From Lachnospiraceae bacterium (GTDB lineage: Bacteria > Bacillota > Clostridia > Lachnospirales > Lachnospiraceae), in the NCBI GenBank assembly GCA_014804285.1, contig JAAVAA010000025.1:26828-32678 (forward strand): 5,851 nucleotides of DNA. The letters are read 5' to 3'. Positions 1 to 5,810 of the stretch are shown here, in pieces. How positions within the stretch are numbered: position 1 is the first letter of the stretch; the number at the start of each line of letters is the position of its first letter. Below the pieces are notes generated by a model, which saw only the letters and a program-made list of their open reading frames with translations, did no database searches and was not told the DNA's origin. Position numbers and translations under genes: made by a program.

Positions 1-1634
1 CTTTCAATGCGGGCACAAATCATAAAGTCTTTTGTCTTCTGTGCATTCTTCCCCGCTACAATTTTGGCACAGAAATTTTCAATACTGTCCTGCGTCTGTT
101 CTACTTCCGTCCCAAACAGAGAATTTTTCTTTAACCCGGTTTTATCTTCGATTATTATCATCGAAACGCCCATTCTTTCCAAGGTCCTGACCGTATACAC
201 AAAATGTTCCGTAAGCCCGCCTGTATCCCCATCAAATATGATTGGCTTAGTCGTCACTTCCATAATGTCATCTATAGTTTTGTACCTGGAAGTCATATCA
301 ACCAGTTCTATATCCGGCTTCCCTTTGGCTGTCGAATCACATAGGGAACTAATCCACATTGCGTCAAATTGATGGCCGCCGCCATTTTGGTATACCACTG
401 TTTTTTCTACAATCAGTCCGGTAATTCCACTATGTGCTTCCATAGCTGTGATAATCCCCTTCATTGAAAGAGACTGCCTTAATCTTGCCCTGCGCATATC
501 TGGTAATGATAACTCCATCCGAGCACGTTTTTCAAGTGCCTGATATTTAGGATCATTAGAATATGGATATTCAACTAACTTTCCTCCATAAGAATCTAAG
601 ATGGATACTACCTCATCCCGTACCGGCTTCTGAAATCCAGCTACCCAGTCATCCCCATGCACTACATATGTAGGGTGGTATTTTTCAAGGTTATCTTTAT
701 AGCTTAATGTTTTCTGCTCCACTGCTGCATATACACCCGCAATATTTTCAAAAAGAGCCTTGCGTTCTGAAAAAGATACCAACGGAAACCTCTTATAGCT
801 TGCAACGACTTCATCGGATAAAATTCCAACAATTAGTTTCCCCAGTTTTTTGGCCTTTCTAATAATTGAAATATGACCACTGTGCAAAATGTCTGTTGAA
901 AAGCACATATATACTGTGCGGCTCTCAATTTTCTCCAAACGCTCACAAACATCTTCCAAATCCTCTGGATTGTCAATTTCACTACACAATAAATCTTTCA
1001 CATCAAGTGGAAAAATCCTACACTCTTGAGAAACATCATTAAAAGCATCTTCTGCATAACACTTTACATTTCCACACTCACAATAGTCAATTATTCTATT
1101 TTTCCATATTTCCCAGTCTTTTCTCTTAAGAAGATATAAAGGCTGTGCAGCTACCGCATCCTCAAAAAATTGAACACCAATCTTTGTAATATTTTCCTCT
1201 TGAATTACTGCCTTAAAATCTTTTTGAGGTAGTTCCAGTGCAGTACTAACTACCATACAGCTCTCTTGACTTGCAAGCAAACTGTCAAATACCTCATTTT
1301 CAAATACCAAATCACCATGCATCAGAACAATATCATCATCAAGATATTCTCTTGCACAATAAATGGAATATATATAATTTGTGTCCTTATATACTGGATT
1401 TTTTACGAAGGTAATATGTATGGGCAACTCAAGGCTCTGACAATATCTCATTAATACACTGTCAAATTTTCCTGTGGTTATCACCACCTCATCAATGCCA
1501 GCTTCCGCAATCAATCTCAGCTGACGGCTTAATATAGTTTCTTTATTCGAAATCTCTGTCATACATTTGGGGTGTTCTGATGCAAGGATTCCCATCCGAG
1601 TTCCCATACCGGAATTTAGAATAAGCGCTTTCAT
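1..1634 (-). CDS. Trimodular phosphonate enzyme: LicC/PntC-like nucleotidyltransferase + cytidylyltransferase-like domain + phosphoenolpyruvate mutase (3' end beyond window)
   Basis: The frame is open from ATG 1632-1634 to the left edge, 544 codons with no stop, so it is 3'-partial. Residues 1-235 are a sugar-nucleotidyltransferase fold: GMGTRMG at 9-15 with PK at 22-23, NPVYKDTNYIYS at 79-90 (choline/AEP cytidylyltransferase style), the metal Asp in HGD (D108) and EIDNPEDL at 219-226 (second Asp D221). Residues 240-365 resemble the glycerol-3-phosphate cytidylyltransferase fold, with HSGH at 251-254 and HGDDW at 326-330. From about 385 it is PEP mutase, which converts PEP to phosphonopyruvate, the entry step to C-P compounds. 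WISSL at 427-431, D441, DGDTGG at 468-473 and EDKTGLKKNS at 496-505 match the family's Mg-binding and gating residues (D58, D85, D87, E114, K120, N122 in mussel PEP mutase). About 100 or more residues should lie outside the window. Family knowledge suggests the N-terminal domain makes a CMP-activated aminophosphonate; that step is inference. The start is fixed by the Shine-Dalgarno site 1643-1649. Confidence 0.93.
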   Translation of the reverse strand, partial: MKALILNSGMGTRMGILASEHPKCMTEISNKETILSRQLRLIAEAGIDEVVITTGKFDSVLMRYCQSLELPIHITFVKNPVYKDTNYIYSIYCAREYLDDDIVLMHGDLVFENEVFDSLLASQESCMVVSTALELPQKDFKAVIQEENITKIGVQFFEDAVAAQPLYLLKRKDWEIWKNRIIDYCECGNVKCYAEDAFNDVSQECRIFPLDVKDLLCSEIDNPEDLEDVCERLEKIESRTVYMCFSTDILHSGHISIIRKAKKLGKLIVGILSDEVVASYKRFPLVSFSERKALFENIAGVYAAVEQKTLSYKDNLEKYHPTYVVHGDDWVAGFQKPVRDEVVSILDSYGGKLVEYPYSNDPKYQALEKRARMELSLPDMRRARLRQSLSMKGIITAMEAHSGITGLIVEKTVVYQNGGGHQFDAMWISSLCDSTAKGKPDIELVDMTSRYKTIDDIMEVTTKPIIFDGDTGGLTEHFVYTVRTLERMGVSMIIIEDKTGLKKNSLFGTEVEQTQDSIENFCAKIVAGKNAQKTKDFMICARIE

Positions 1635-1642
1635 TTTTACCA

Positions 1643-1649
1643 TCCTCCC
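1643..1649 (-). promoter_or_regulatory. Ribosome binding site of the PEP mutase fusion gene
   Basis: On the minus strand this reads GGGAGGA, eight bases before the ATG at 1634. It is strong and well spaced, and it decides the start, because the upstream bases belong to the promoter. Confidence 0.8.
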
Positions 1650-1656
1650 ATTTGGT

Positions 1657-1685
1657 ATTATACTCTCGCGGAATCTTTAAGCCAA
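1657..1685 (-). promoter_or_regulatory. Sigma-A-type promoter of the phosphonate gene
   Basis: On the minus strand, TTGGCT (1680-1685) is followed by a 17-base spacer and a perfect TATAAT (1657-1662). Transcription would start near 1650, leaving a leader of only about 16 bases that contains little beyond the Shine-Dalgarno site. There is no room for a leader riboswitch or attenuator, so any control should act at the promoter itself. This placement supports the fusion gene being first in its operon. Confidence 0.65.
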
Positions 1686-1734
1686 TGAAATCAATACTTT
1701 CAGATTCCTTTTTTATTAAAGCCCCCACTTTTTA

Positions 1735-2160
1735 CCAAAAATTCTTGACAAATCCATCAAAAAATGCGGTGCTGCGCGTCTTTGATCAAGAGCATATTTT
1801 TCGATTGGAAACGATTTTACTTGTTACCTGTTTATACTGGCGGTCATTCCGCTTATTAAGACTTTGTTGTTGAAAATCCTCGCCTTATCAACCTCCCTCC
1901 CCGTAACAGCGATTCATGGAAAACAGCGTATCATGCAAGAACCTCTGCGGAACGTTCTAATAAGCGTGAGGAAATAGATTTTAAATCAAGCATGACCCTA
2001 TGTATATCATACCTCTTTTTCTGGCATAGCGACAGTGTTATATCTATTTTTCATACTCTTTTTTCAATTTAGGATAATATTTATTTTTCAATGTTCAATA
2101 CCAGAATTTCGCTGACGTGATCACTCATCATTCCGAGAGATCAAAATTATTACATTTTTC
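1735..2160. other. Gene-poor stretch between the phosphonate gene and the LysR gene
   Basis: No intact gene is supported here. The only recognisable content is the transposase relic at about 1860-2072. Bases 2073-2160 are AT-rich and lead into the LysR promoter region. I saw no tRNA, CRISPR or clear terminator. The stretch probably marks an insertion scar between two unrelated transcription units that point away from each other. Confidence 0.5.
1860..2072 (+). pseudogene. Decayed 3' end of a DDE-type transposase
   Basis: The frame is open from just after a TAA at 1857-1859 to a TAG at 2070-2072, with no start codon or ribosome binding site of its own. Residues coded by 1875-1988 read NPRLINLPPRNSDSWK, then AYHARTSAERSNKREEIDFKSS. 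This resembles the C-terminal segment of DDE transposases of the IS1182/IS4-like type, where a W-K-x-x-Y...R-T-x-x-E-R-x-N block carries the last catalytic Glu. After about 1988 the similarity fades, consistent with a frameshift. Upstream DNA from about 1735 may be more of the same relic, with the preceding TAA as another lesion, but I cannot prove that. No terminal inverted repeats or target duplications were seen. The element can no longer move by itself. The family label comes from motif memory, not from a search. Confidence 0.55.
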
Positions 2161-2161
2161 C

Positions 2162-2188
2162 TTGTATAATAGCAAATAGTTATATAAT
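2162..2188 (+). promoter_or_regulatory. Candidate promoter region of the LysR-type regulator gene
   Basis: Two TATAAT boxes occur, at 2165-2170 and 2183-2188. The second is preceded by TTGTAT (2162-2167) with a short 15-base spacer; the first has no convincing -35 box. Either would give a leader of roughly 60-80 bases before the ATG at 2255. The AT-rich setting makes chance matches likely, so the exact boxes are uncertain. Negative autoregulation is common for LysR-type genes, but no operator can be named. Confidence 0.4.
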
Positions 2189-2241
2189 ATAGAATCACAT
2201 AGTTTTCAGGAATGTTTACCCGTCAAACTACAAATTTTTCC

Positions 2242-2247
2242 AAGGAG
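2242..2247 (+). promoter_or_regulatory. Ribosome binding site of the LysR gene
   Basis: AAGGAG sits seven bases before ATG 2255-2257 and supports this start. Confidence 0.8.
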
Positions 2248-2254
2248 TATATAA

Positions 2255-3139
2255 ATGATTGAAACAAGACTACTGCAATATTTCCTGGCTGTTGCCGAAG
2301 AACAAAGTATTACAAAAGCTGCCGATTATCTGCACATTACCCAGCCAACCCTTTCCAAGCAGATGATGGATCTGGAAGCAAGTCTTGGAAAGCAACTGCT
2401 GATTCGCGGCAAAAAGAAGATAACCTTGACAGAAGATGGGGCTTATCTGCGGGGAAAGGCACAGGAAATTATTTCTCTGATAGAAAAAACAGAAAATTCT
2501 TTTCATGAAGGTGAACAGACAATAACAGGCGATATCTACATAGGCTGCGGTGAATTCAGAAGTACTTATGCAATCATGAAAATAGTCTGCTCTATCCAGC
2601 AGGAAAATCCGGGAATCAATTTTCACTTTTTCAGCGGCAATGGGGATCTCATCATAGAAAGGCTGGACAAAGGACTGTTGGATATCGGAATCCTGCTGGA
2701 ACCGGAAATCAGCCCCAGATACGATTATCGAAAACTCCCTTTTTGTGAAACCTGGGGAGTTCTTATGCGCAAAGACTCGCCGCTTGCTGCCCGTGAGTCC
2801 ATTTCTGCTGGCGATCTTTCGAATCTGCCGCTGATCGTATCAAATCAAACCTTTAACAGCAATCAGACCAATGCTTTTTTTGAGGAAAATAAACCTTCTT
2901 CCCATGTTGTTGCCAGCTATAACCTGATTTACAATGCCGGACTTATGGTAGAAGCCGGAATGGGATATGCCTTATGTATTGACGGACTCATTAACACAAC
3001 AGGAGACAGCCCTTTAACATTCCGTCCTCTTGCCTCTACCTTCCATCCAAGCCTCTACCTTTTTACCAAAAAATACCAGACTTTTTCCAAAGCCACAAAA
3101 TTGTTCCTTACCCGTATTCAAGAAGAAATACTTTTCTGA
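2255..3139 (+). CDS. LysR-type transcriptional regulator
   Basis: A complete protein of 294 residues, the normal length for LysR-type regulators. Residues 1-60 form the winged helix-turn-helix: LLQYFLAVAEEQSITKAA leads into the recognition helix around ITQPTLSKQM (about 28-37), and the wing ends with LTEDG. A linker helix follows (about 60-90). The rest, with GDIYIGCGE near 90-98, is the periplasmic-binding-protein-like effector domain (about 90-290). The start is supported by AAGGAG at 2242-2247, seven bases upstream. The gene converges on the lipoprotein gene and its last 22 bases overlap it. On the other side lie the transposase relic and the divergent phosphonate gene. LysR proteins often control a divergent neighbour, but here that neighbour is over 600 bases away with a relic between, so the DUF3737-lipoprotein operon is an equally likely target. 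The effector molecule cannot be predicted. Confidence 0.95.
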   Translation: MIETRLLQYFLAVAEEQSITKAADYLHITQPTLSKQMMDLEASLGKQLLIRGKKKITLTEDGAYLRGKAQEIISLIEKTENSFHEGEQTITGDIYIGCGEFRSTYAIMKIVCSIQQENPGINFHFFSGNGDLIIERLDKGLLDIGILLEPEISPRYDYRKLPFCETWGVLMRKDSPLAARESISAGDLSNLPLIVSNQTFNSNQTNAFFEENKPSSHVVASYNLIYNAGLMVEAGMGYALCIDGLINTTGDSPLTFRPLASTFHPSLYLFTKKYQTFSKATKLFLTRIQEEILF

Positions 3140-3681
3140 AATGTAATCTGAACGCCTCCGGAACCAAGTGTCTGTGCAAGCCCCTCCGGGTCATCCACAC
3201 GTCCCAGCGGCGTGTAACTGTATGAAGTAGAAAAACTTTTATAGAATAGAACTAGGCAGTCAGAGCCATATAACATCAGATCACCTGTATTGATTCCAGC
3301 CGGAACACCGGAATTGGCCGGTAAGCTGTCGGTTAAATAATAGTACTTCTCATTTCCATTGAGCTCATTCATATCAAGAGTAAGCGGAAGCTGTGCAGCT
3401 AACGCCTGTGCAGCTTCGTTATCATATAATTTGGCAGAATAGATAGTATCACCTATCACTATTTCAATATTTTCCACGATGCAATCCTCCTTACCACTTT
3501 CTGACGGTTCCTGTTGCTCCACCTCTTTCTGTTCCGCATTTTGCTGTTCCTGTGTACTTGCAACAGGTTCCTTCGCATCTTGCTGCTCCTGCGTACTCGC
3601 TGCAGGTTCCTCTGAATTACTACATCCGGAGATGTGACATGCAAGCAGCACAAAAGCAAGTATCAAGGTAATCTTTCTCAT
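3118..3681 (-). CDS. Lipoprotein with cyclophilin-like fold domain
   Basis: A complete protein of 187 residues. Residues 1-20 are a lipoprotein signal: Arg-Lys, a hydrophobic core (ITLILAFVLLA) and a lipobox ISGC ending at C20, the predicted lipidated residue; C15 after LLA is a less likely alternative. Residues 21-66 are a Glu/Gln-rich linker containing a 13-residue tandem repeat, which probably tethers the folded part away from the membrane. Residues about 68-183 match, from memory, the small cyclophilin-like-fold family (Pfam Cyclophil_like type): VIGDTIYSAKLYDN, AAQLPLTLDMNEL, YYLTDSLP, then AGINTGDLMLYGSDCLVLFYK and LGRVDD. Peptidyl-prolyl isomerase activity is not established for this family, so the function is unknown. 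The start follows GGAGGG (3686-3691) at a short four-base spacing. It is the last gene of the minus-strand DUF3737 operon, and its 3' end overlaps the LysR gene. Confidence 0.88.
   Translation of the reverse strand: MRKITLILAFVLLACHISGCSNSEEPAASTQEQQDAKEPVASTQEQQNAEQKEVEQQEPSESGKEDCIVENIEIVIGDTIYSAKLYDNEAAQALAAQLPLTLDMNELNGNEKYYYLTDSLPANSGVPAGINTGDLMLYGSDCLVLFYKSFSTSYSYTPLGRVDDPEGLAQTLGSGGVQITFQKSISS
3532..3609 (-). repeat. Two-copy 39-base in-frame tandem repeat in the lipoprotein linker
   Basis: Copy one (3571-3609) codes for EPAASTQEQQDAK and copy two (3532-3570) for EPVASTQEQQNAE. The copies match at 31 of 39 bases, and half of the differences are silent or conservative. The repeat keeps the reading frame and lengthens the surface linker between the lipid anchor and the cyclophilin-like domain, so copy number may vary between strains. 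Confidence 0.9.
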
Positions 3682-3720
3682 ATATCCCTCCGATTTCAGT
3701 CTTTAGCAATATAAAGCTCC

Positions 3721-3841
3721 TCATTGATTTTCCCCTTTAAGCCTGAAAAACTCTCCCTCCAAAAACTCAATGCAGGACCTGCTTTCACGGATTTCCTTCA
3801 GCAATTCCTCCGTGTTTTGATAGTCTTTCTTTTTATCCCAT
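3721..3841 (-). pseudogene. Small ORF (about 39 codons) with an apparently broken start
   Basis: Between the DUF3737 gene and the lipoprotein gene the minus strand has an open frame (top base 3837 down to TGA 3721-3723) coding for DKKKDYQNTEELLKEIRESR, then SCIEFLEGEFFRLKGENQ: charged, probably helical, with no recognised family. It has no in-frame ATG. An ATG lies at 3839-3841 behind an AGGAGAGG motif (3844-3851), but it reads ATG GGA TAA and stops at once. Removing one G from the GGG run (3837-3839) would give ATG GAT AAA and restore a 39-codon gene. Either the gene is inactivated by a one-base insertion, or the run was misread, or the frame is chance. No product is assigned. Confidence 0.45.
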
Positions 3842-3862
3842 AACCTCTCCTATCCCAAACTC

Positions 3863-4729
3863 TCAGGCGCTTTTTCCTTCTTCCTCTCTGATCACAACTT
3901 CCCCACTACATTCCATAACCGGATTTTCCCGAATAATTTCTCCCACACTGTCAACTGTGATGATGCCGGATTTAGGATTTTTGATAGAAATAACATGCCC
4001 TCGCACATCTGCTTCCACATCAGAATATTCAAAGGAAAGATCCGTGTCTTCCATAGTACAGTTGATCAGTTTCAGATTCTTACAATAACACAGCGGCTGT
4101 GTTCCAATAATTTTACAGTTGATCAGTGTCAGTCCGTCTGAAAACCAGCCCAGATACTCACCTTTCACAATACTGTCCCTTACTGTAACATTTTTGCTGT
4201 GCCAGAAAGCATCCTTTGTATCCAGCTCACAGTCGTCTATCTCCAAATTTTCCACATACTGAAAGGAATACTTTCCTTTCATCTTTACACCGCGAAGTTT
4301 CACATCCCGACTGTCCAAAAATAAATACTCAGAAACAATATTCGTGTCAATCAACGTAATGTCCTGAGACTTCCAACCAAACTCCTGGGATTCTACCTGG
4401 CAGCGTTCTAAACGGATATGCGCACATTCCCTCACTGCCTTGATTCCTTCTAAAACACTGTCTGTAATGTCACCATTTTCTGCATACCAGATTGCAGCAC
4501 GGGTTTTGTCATCCATCGAGGATTCTGTCATGGTAAATCCTTTTACATGCCACAGAGGATAGCGCAGTGAAAAACGGCAGTTCTTAAGTCCGACATCCGC
4601 TGATTCCTTCAACACCGATTCCCCGTCTGCCGGACCCGCAAAAACACAATCTGTCACATCTGCATTTTGCAAATGATACAGGGCACGCTCCTCATCAAAT
4701 TGTTTTCCGTTAATGTTTATTCTTGTCAT
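3863..4729 (-). CDS. DUF3737 family protein (right-handed beta-helix)
   Basis: A complete protein of 288 residues, close to the usual length of the DUF3737 family as I recall it. Nearly the whole chain consists of short repeating strands of about 20 residues with the pattern hydrophobic-x-x-C/S-x-hydrophobic, as in VTDCVFAG, LKNCRFS, ITDSVLEG, IRLERCQVES, ITLIDTNIVS, LEIDDCELDT, VTVRDSIVKG, LTLINCKIIG and LKLINCTMED. This is typical of a parallel beta-helix like that of pectate lyase or pentapeptide-type proteins. There is no signal peptide or membrane segment, so it should be cytoplasmic. The family function is unknown, and I see no catalytic motif. The start follows GGAGG (4739-4743) nine bases upstream. 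It is the first gene of the minus-strand operon that continues through the small ORF to the lipoprotein. I recall DUF3737 genes near LysR, flavodoxin and cyclophilin-like genes in gut Firmicutes, which fits this layout. Confidence 0.9.
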   Translation of the reverse strand: MTRININGKQFDEERALYHLQNADVTDCVFAGPADGESVLKESADVGLKNCRFSLRYPLWHVKGFTMTESSMDDKTRAAIWYAENGDITDSVLEGIKAVRECAHIRLERCQVESQEFGWKSQDITLIDTNIVSEYLFLDSRDVKLRGVKMKGKYSFQYVENLEIDDCELDTKDAFWHSKNVTVRDSIVKGEYLGWFSDGLTLINCKIIGTQPLCYCKNLKLINCTMEDTDLSFEYSDVEADVRGHVISIKNPKSGIITVDSVGEIIRENPVMECSGEVVIREEEGKSA

Positions 4730-4738
4730 CTTCCTTAT

Positions 4739-4743
4739 CCTCC
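4739..4743 (-). promoter_or_regulatory. Ribosome binding site of the DUF3737 gene
   Basis: On the minus strand GGAGG lies nine bases before the ATG at 4729, with a second weaker AAGGA closer in. It supports the chosen start. Confidence 0.7.
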
Positions 4744-4783
4744 ATCTCTATTTTAATCAATAATGATATTGCAAGATCTCTTT

Positions 4784-4789
4784 ATTATA
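4784..4789 (-). promoter_or_regulatory. Candidate -10 box of the DUF3737 operon promoter
   Basis: A perfect TATAAT lies on the minus strand about 55 bases upstream of the start codon. The -35 region at the expected distance (near 4807-4812) reads CATAAA and is poor. This suggests a promoter that needs an activator, for example the neighbouring LysR protein, but that link is inference. AT richness here makes a chance match possible. Confidence 0.4.
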
Positions 4790-4921
4790 TCTAAAGCATA
4801 TATTCATTTATGTAAAATAGCAAATATCTATGTTGAATGACTCTCCATAGGTTTTAGCAATGATTCAAGAACAATCCACCGCTTTTGAAGTGTTGCTGAA
4901 TAATTACCACTAAATTCTGCC

Positions 4922-4950
4922 TTGAAATAGACATAACCGGATTGTATTAT
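4922..4950 (+). promoter_or_regulatory. Sigma-A-type promoter of the deacetylase gene
   Basis: TTGAAA (4922-4927) is followed by a 17-base spacer and TATTAT (4945-4950), each box five of six to consensus. The start of transcription would be near 4957, giving a leader of about 98 bases before the ATG at 5055 and placing the small hairpin at 4962-4976 just inside the transcript. Confidence 0.6.
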
Positions 4951-4961
4951 GTAAATATACA

Positions 4962-4976
4962 CTCGTCAAAGACGAG
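4962..4976 (+). promoter_or_regulatory. Small perfect hairpin or operator-like inverted repeat
   Basis: CTCGTC, a three-base AAA loop, then GACGAG. No T-run follows on either strand, so it is not an intrinsic terminator. Its place a few bases after the predicted transcription start suits either an operator for a repressor or a 5'-end stem that protects the transcript. The sequence alone cannot tell which, and a stem this short can occur by chance. Confidence 0.4.
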
Positions 4977-5039
4977 CCCAAATCGAATCTTAGGTAAGAA
5001 GTAATTTGGAACCTTTTAGACAACATTTTTATTTATATT

Positions 5040-5046
5040 AAGGAGG
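5040..5046 (+). promoter_or_regulatory. Ribosome binding site of the deacetylase gene
   Basis: AAGGAGG, a full match to the anti-Shine-Dalgarno sequence, lies eight bases before ATG 5055-5057 and fixes the start. Confidence 0.85.
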
Positions 5047-5054
5047 AACTCTTT

Positions 5055-5750
5055 ATGAATAGTGCGGTTTTGACAATTGATGATATTGCTTCAAAAAATA
5101 CGCCGGCAATCGTTGATTATCTGTGTGAAAAGAAAATCAGAGCGGTCATGTTTGCGGAAGGACAGCGTGTCGAGAATTTTTATCAGGAAGCTGTTTATGC
5201 TTTGAAGAAAGGAATGATAGTCGGAAATCACAGCTTTCATCATCCTGCTTTTTCATCAATTTCTTTAGAGGAAGGCATCAAGGAGATAGAGGAATGTGAG
5301 AAGCTTCTCGATCAACTTTATGCAGACGCAGGTGTTGAGAGAAAATACCGTCCATTCAGGTTTCCCTATGGAGATAAGGGTGGAGAAAACAAAGATAGCC
5401 TGCAGAAATATTTAAGAGAAAATGGTTTTCACAAACTGGTTGATACCCAGATACCTTACTCCTGGTGGAGCGATAACGGATTGAACCAGGATATAGACAC
5501 TTTCTGGACCTTTGATTTTGCCGAGTACAACATTCGTAAGGGATCAAACTTCACACTCGAAAATGTATGGGACAGAATGAATGACGAAGATCCGAAGCAG
5601 GGTGCATCTTTATTTGGAAAGGATAATCGACATATTATTCTTTTGCATGCACATGATGAAACGGAAGAGCTTGTTCCCGAATACTACAAACAATTCATTG
5701 AATATTCGCTTGACAGGGGATTATCTTTTGAAGAACCGCAGTTTGTGTAA
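5055..5750 (+). CDS. Polysaccharide deacetylase family protein (NodB homology domain, no signal peptide)
   Basis: A complete protein of 231 residues consisting essentially of one NodB-homology domain (carbohydrate esterase family 4), whose members remove N- or O-acetyl groups using a metal held by Asp-His-His. The motifs are in order: TIDD at 7-10 (D9 catalytic base, D10 metal ligand), NHSFHHP at 58-64 (metal ligands H59 and H63), RFPYG at 102-106, an Asp in TFDFAEY (D154), and LLHAHDE at 196-202 with H198 as the likely catalytic His. The protein begins directly at the first motif, with no signal peptide or membrane anchor, so it should be cytoplasmic, unlike the usual secreted cell-wall deacetylases. 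The substrate may therefore be a small or intracellular acetylated molecule; this is inference. A PHP-domain gene starts 71 bases downstream on the same strand and is probably in the same operon. The substrate cannot be named. Confidence 0.9.
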   Translation: MNSAVLTIDDIASKNTPAIVDYLCEKKIRAVMFAEGQRVENFYQEAVYALKKGMIVGNHSFHHPAFSSISLEEGIKEIEECEKLLDQLYADAGVERKYRPFRFPYGDKGGENKDSLQKYLRENGFHKLVDTQIPYSWWSDNGLNQDIDTFWTFDFAEYNIRKGSNFTLENVWDRMNDEDPKQGASLFGKDNRHIILLHAHDETEELVPEYYKQFIEYSLDRGLSFEEPQFV

Positions 5751-5810
5751 GTCAAGAAAATTGTTATTTTATCTTTCAAAAGAACACGACAGCTTCGCGT
5801 TTGTGGTACA

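Larger units (their letters stand above)
4744..5054. other. Divergent intergenic region between the DUF3737 operon and the deacetylase gene
   Basis: About 310 bases hold promoters for both directions and no supported gene. The left third carries the candidate minus-strand -10 box. The right half carries the plus-strand promoter at 4922-4950, the hairpin at 4962-4976, and an AT-rich leader up to the ribosome binding site at 5040-5046. An 18-codon ORF at 4860-4913 lacks a ribosome binding site and is not called. Confidence 0.6.

Noticed and set aside
7..372. 121-codon plus-strand ORF
   Set aside because: It is antisense to the PEP mutase domain, whose minus-strand frame has clear family motifs over the same bases.
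1266..1454. 62-codon plus-strand ORF
   Set aside because: Antisense to the nucleotidyltransferase domain, with no ribosome binding site or recognisable content.
1543..1728. 61-codon minus-strand ORF overlapping the promoter and first codons of the fusion gene
   Set aside because: Its downstream half is an out-of-frame reading of the nucleotidyltransferase start and its upstream half covers the promoter. No ribosome binding site was seen.
1744..1749. Perfect TTGACA on the plus strand
   Set aside because: No -10 box follows at 16-18 bases and no gene follows that needs it.
1652..1873. 73-codon plus-strand ORF
   Set aside because: It begins in the antisense of the promoter, has no ribosome binding site, and gives no family resemblance; it may include relic DNA of the transposase in a wrong frame.
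2117..2124. GTGATCAC palindrome upstream of the LysR gene
   Set aside because: An 8-base palindrome is expected many times by chance in a window this long, and the symmetry does not extend outward.
2270..2626. 118-codon minus-strand ORF
   Set aside because: Antisense shadow of the LysR gene, which has a proper start, ribosome binding site and domain structure.
3459..3659. 66-codon minus-strand ORF
   Set aside because: An alternative frame of the lipoprotein gene over its repeat-rich linker; Arg-rich nonsense without support.
4860..4913. 18-codon ORF in the divergent intergenic region
   Set aside because: No ribosome binding site, no neighbours that would give it a role, and it lies upstream of the predicted promoter of the deacetylase gene.
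5356..5547. 63-codon minus-strand ORF
   Set aside because: Antisense to the deacetylase gene with no independent evidence.
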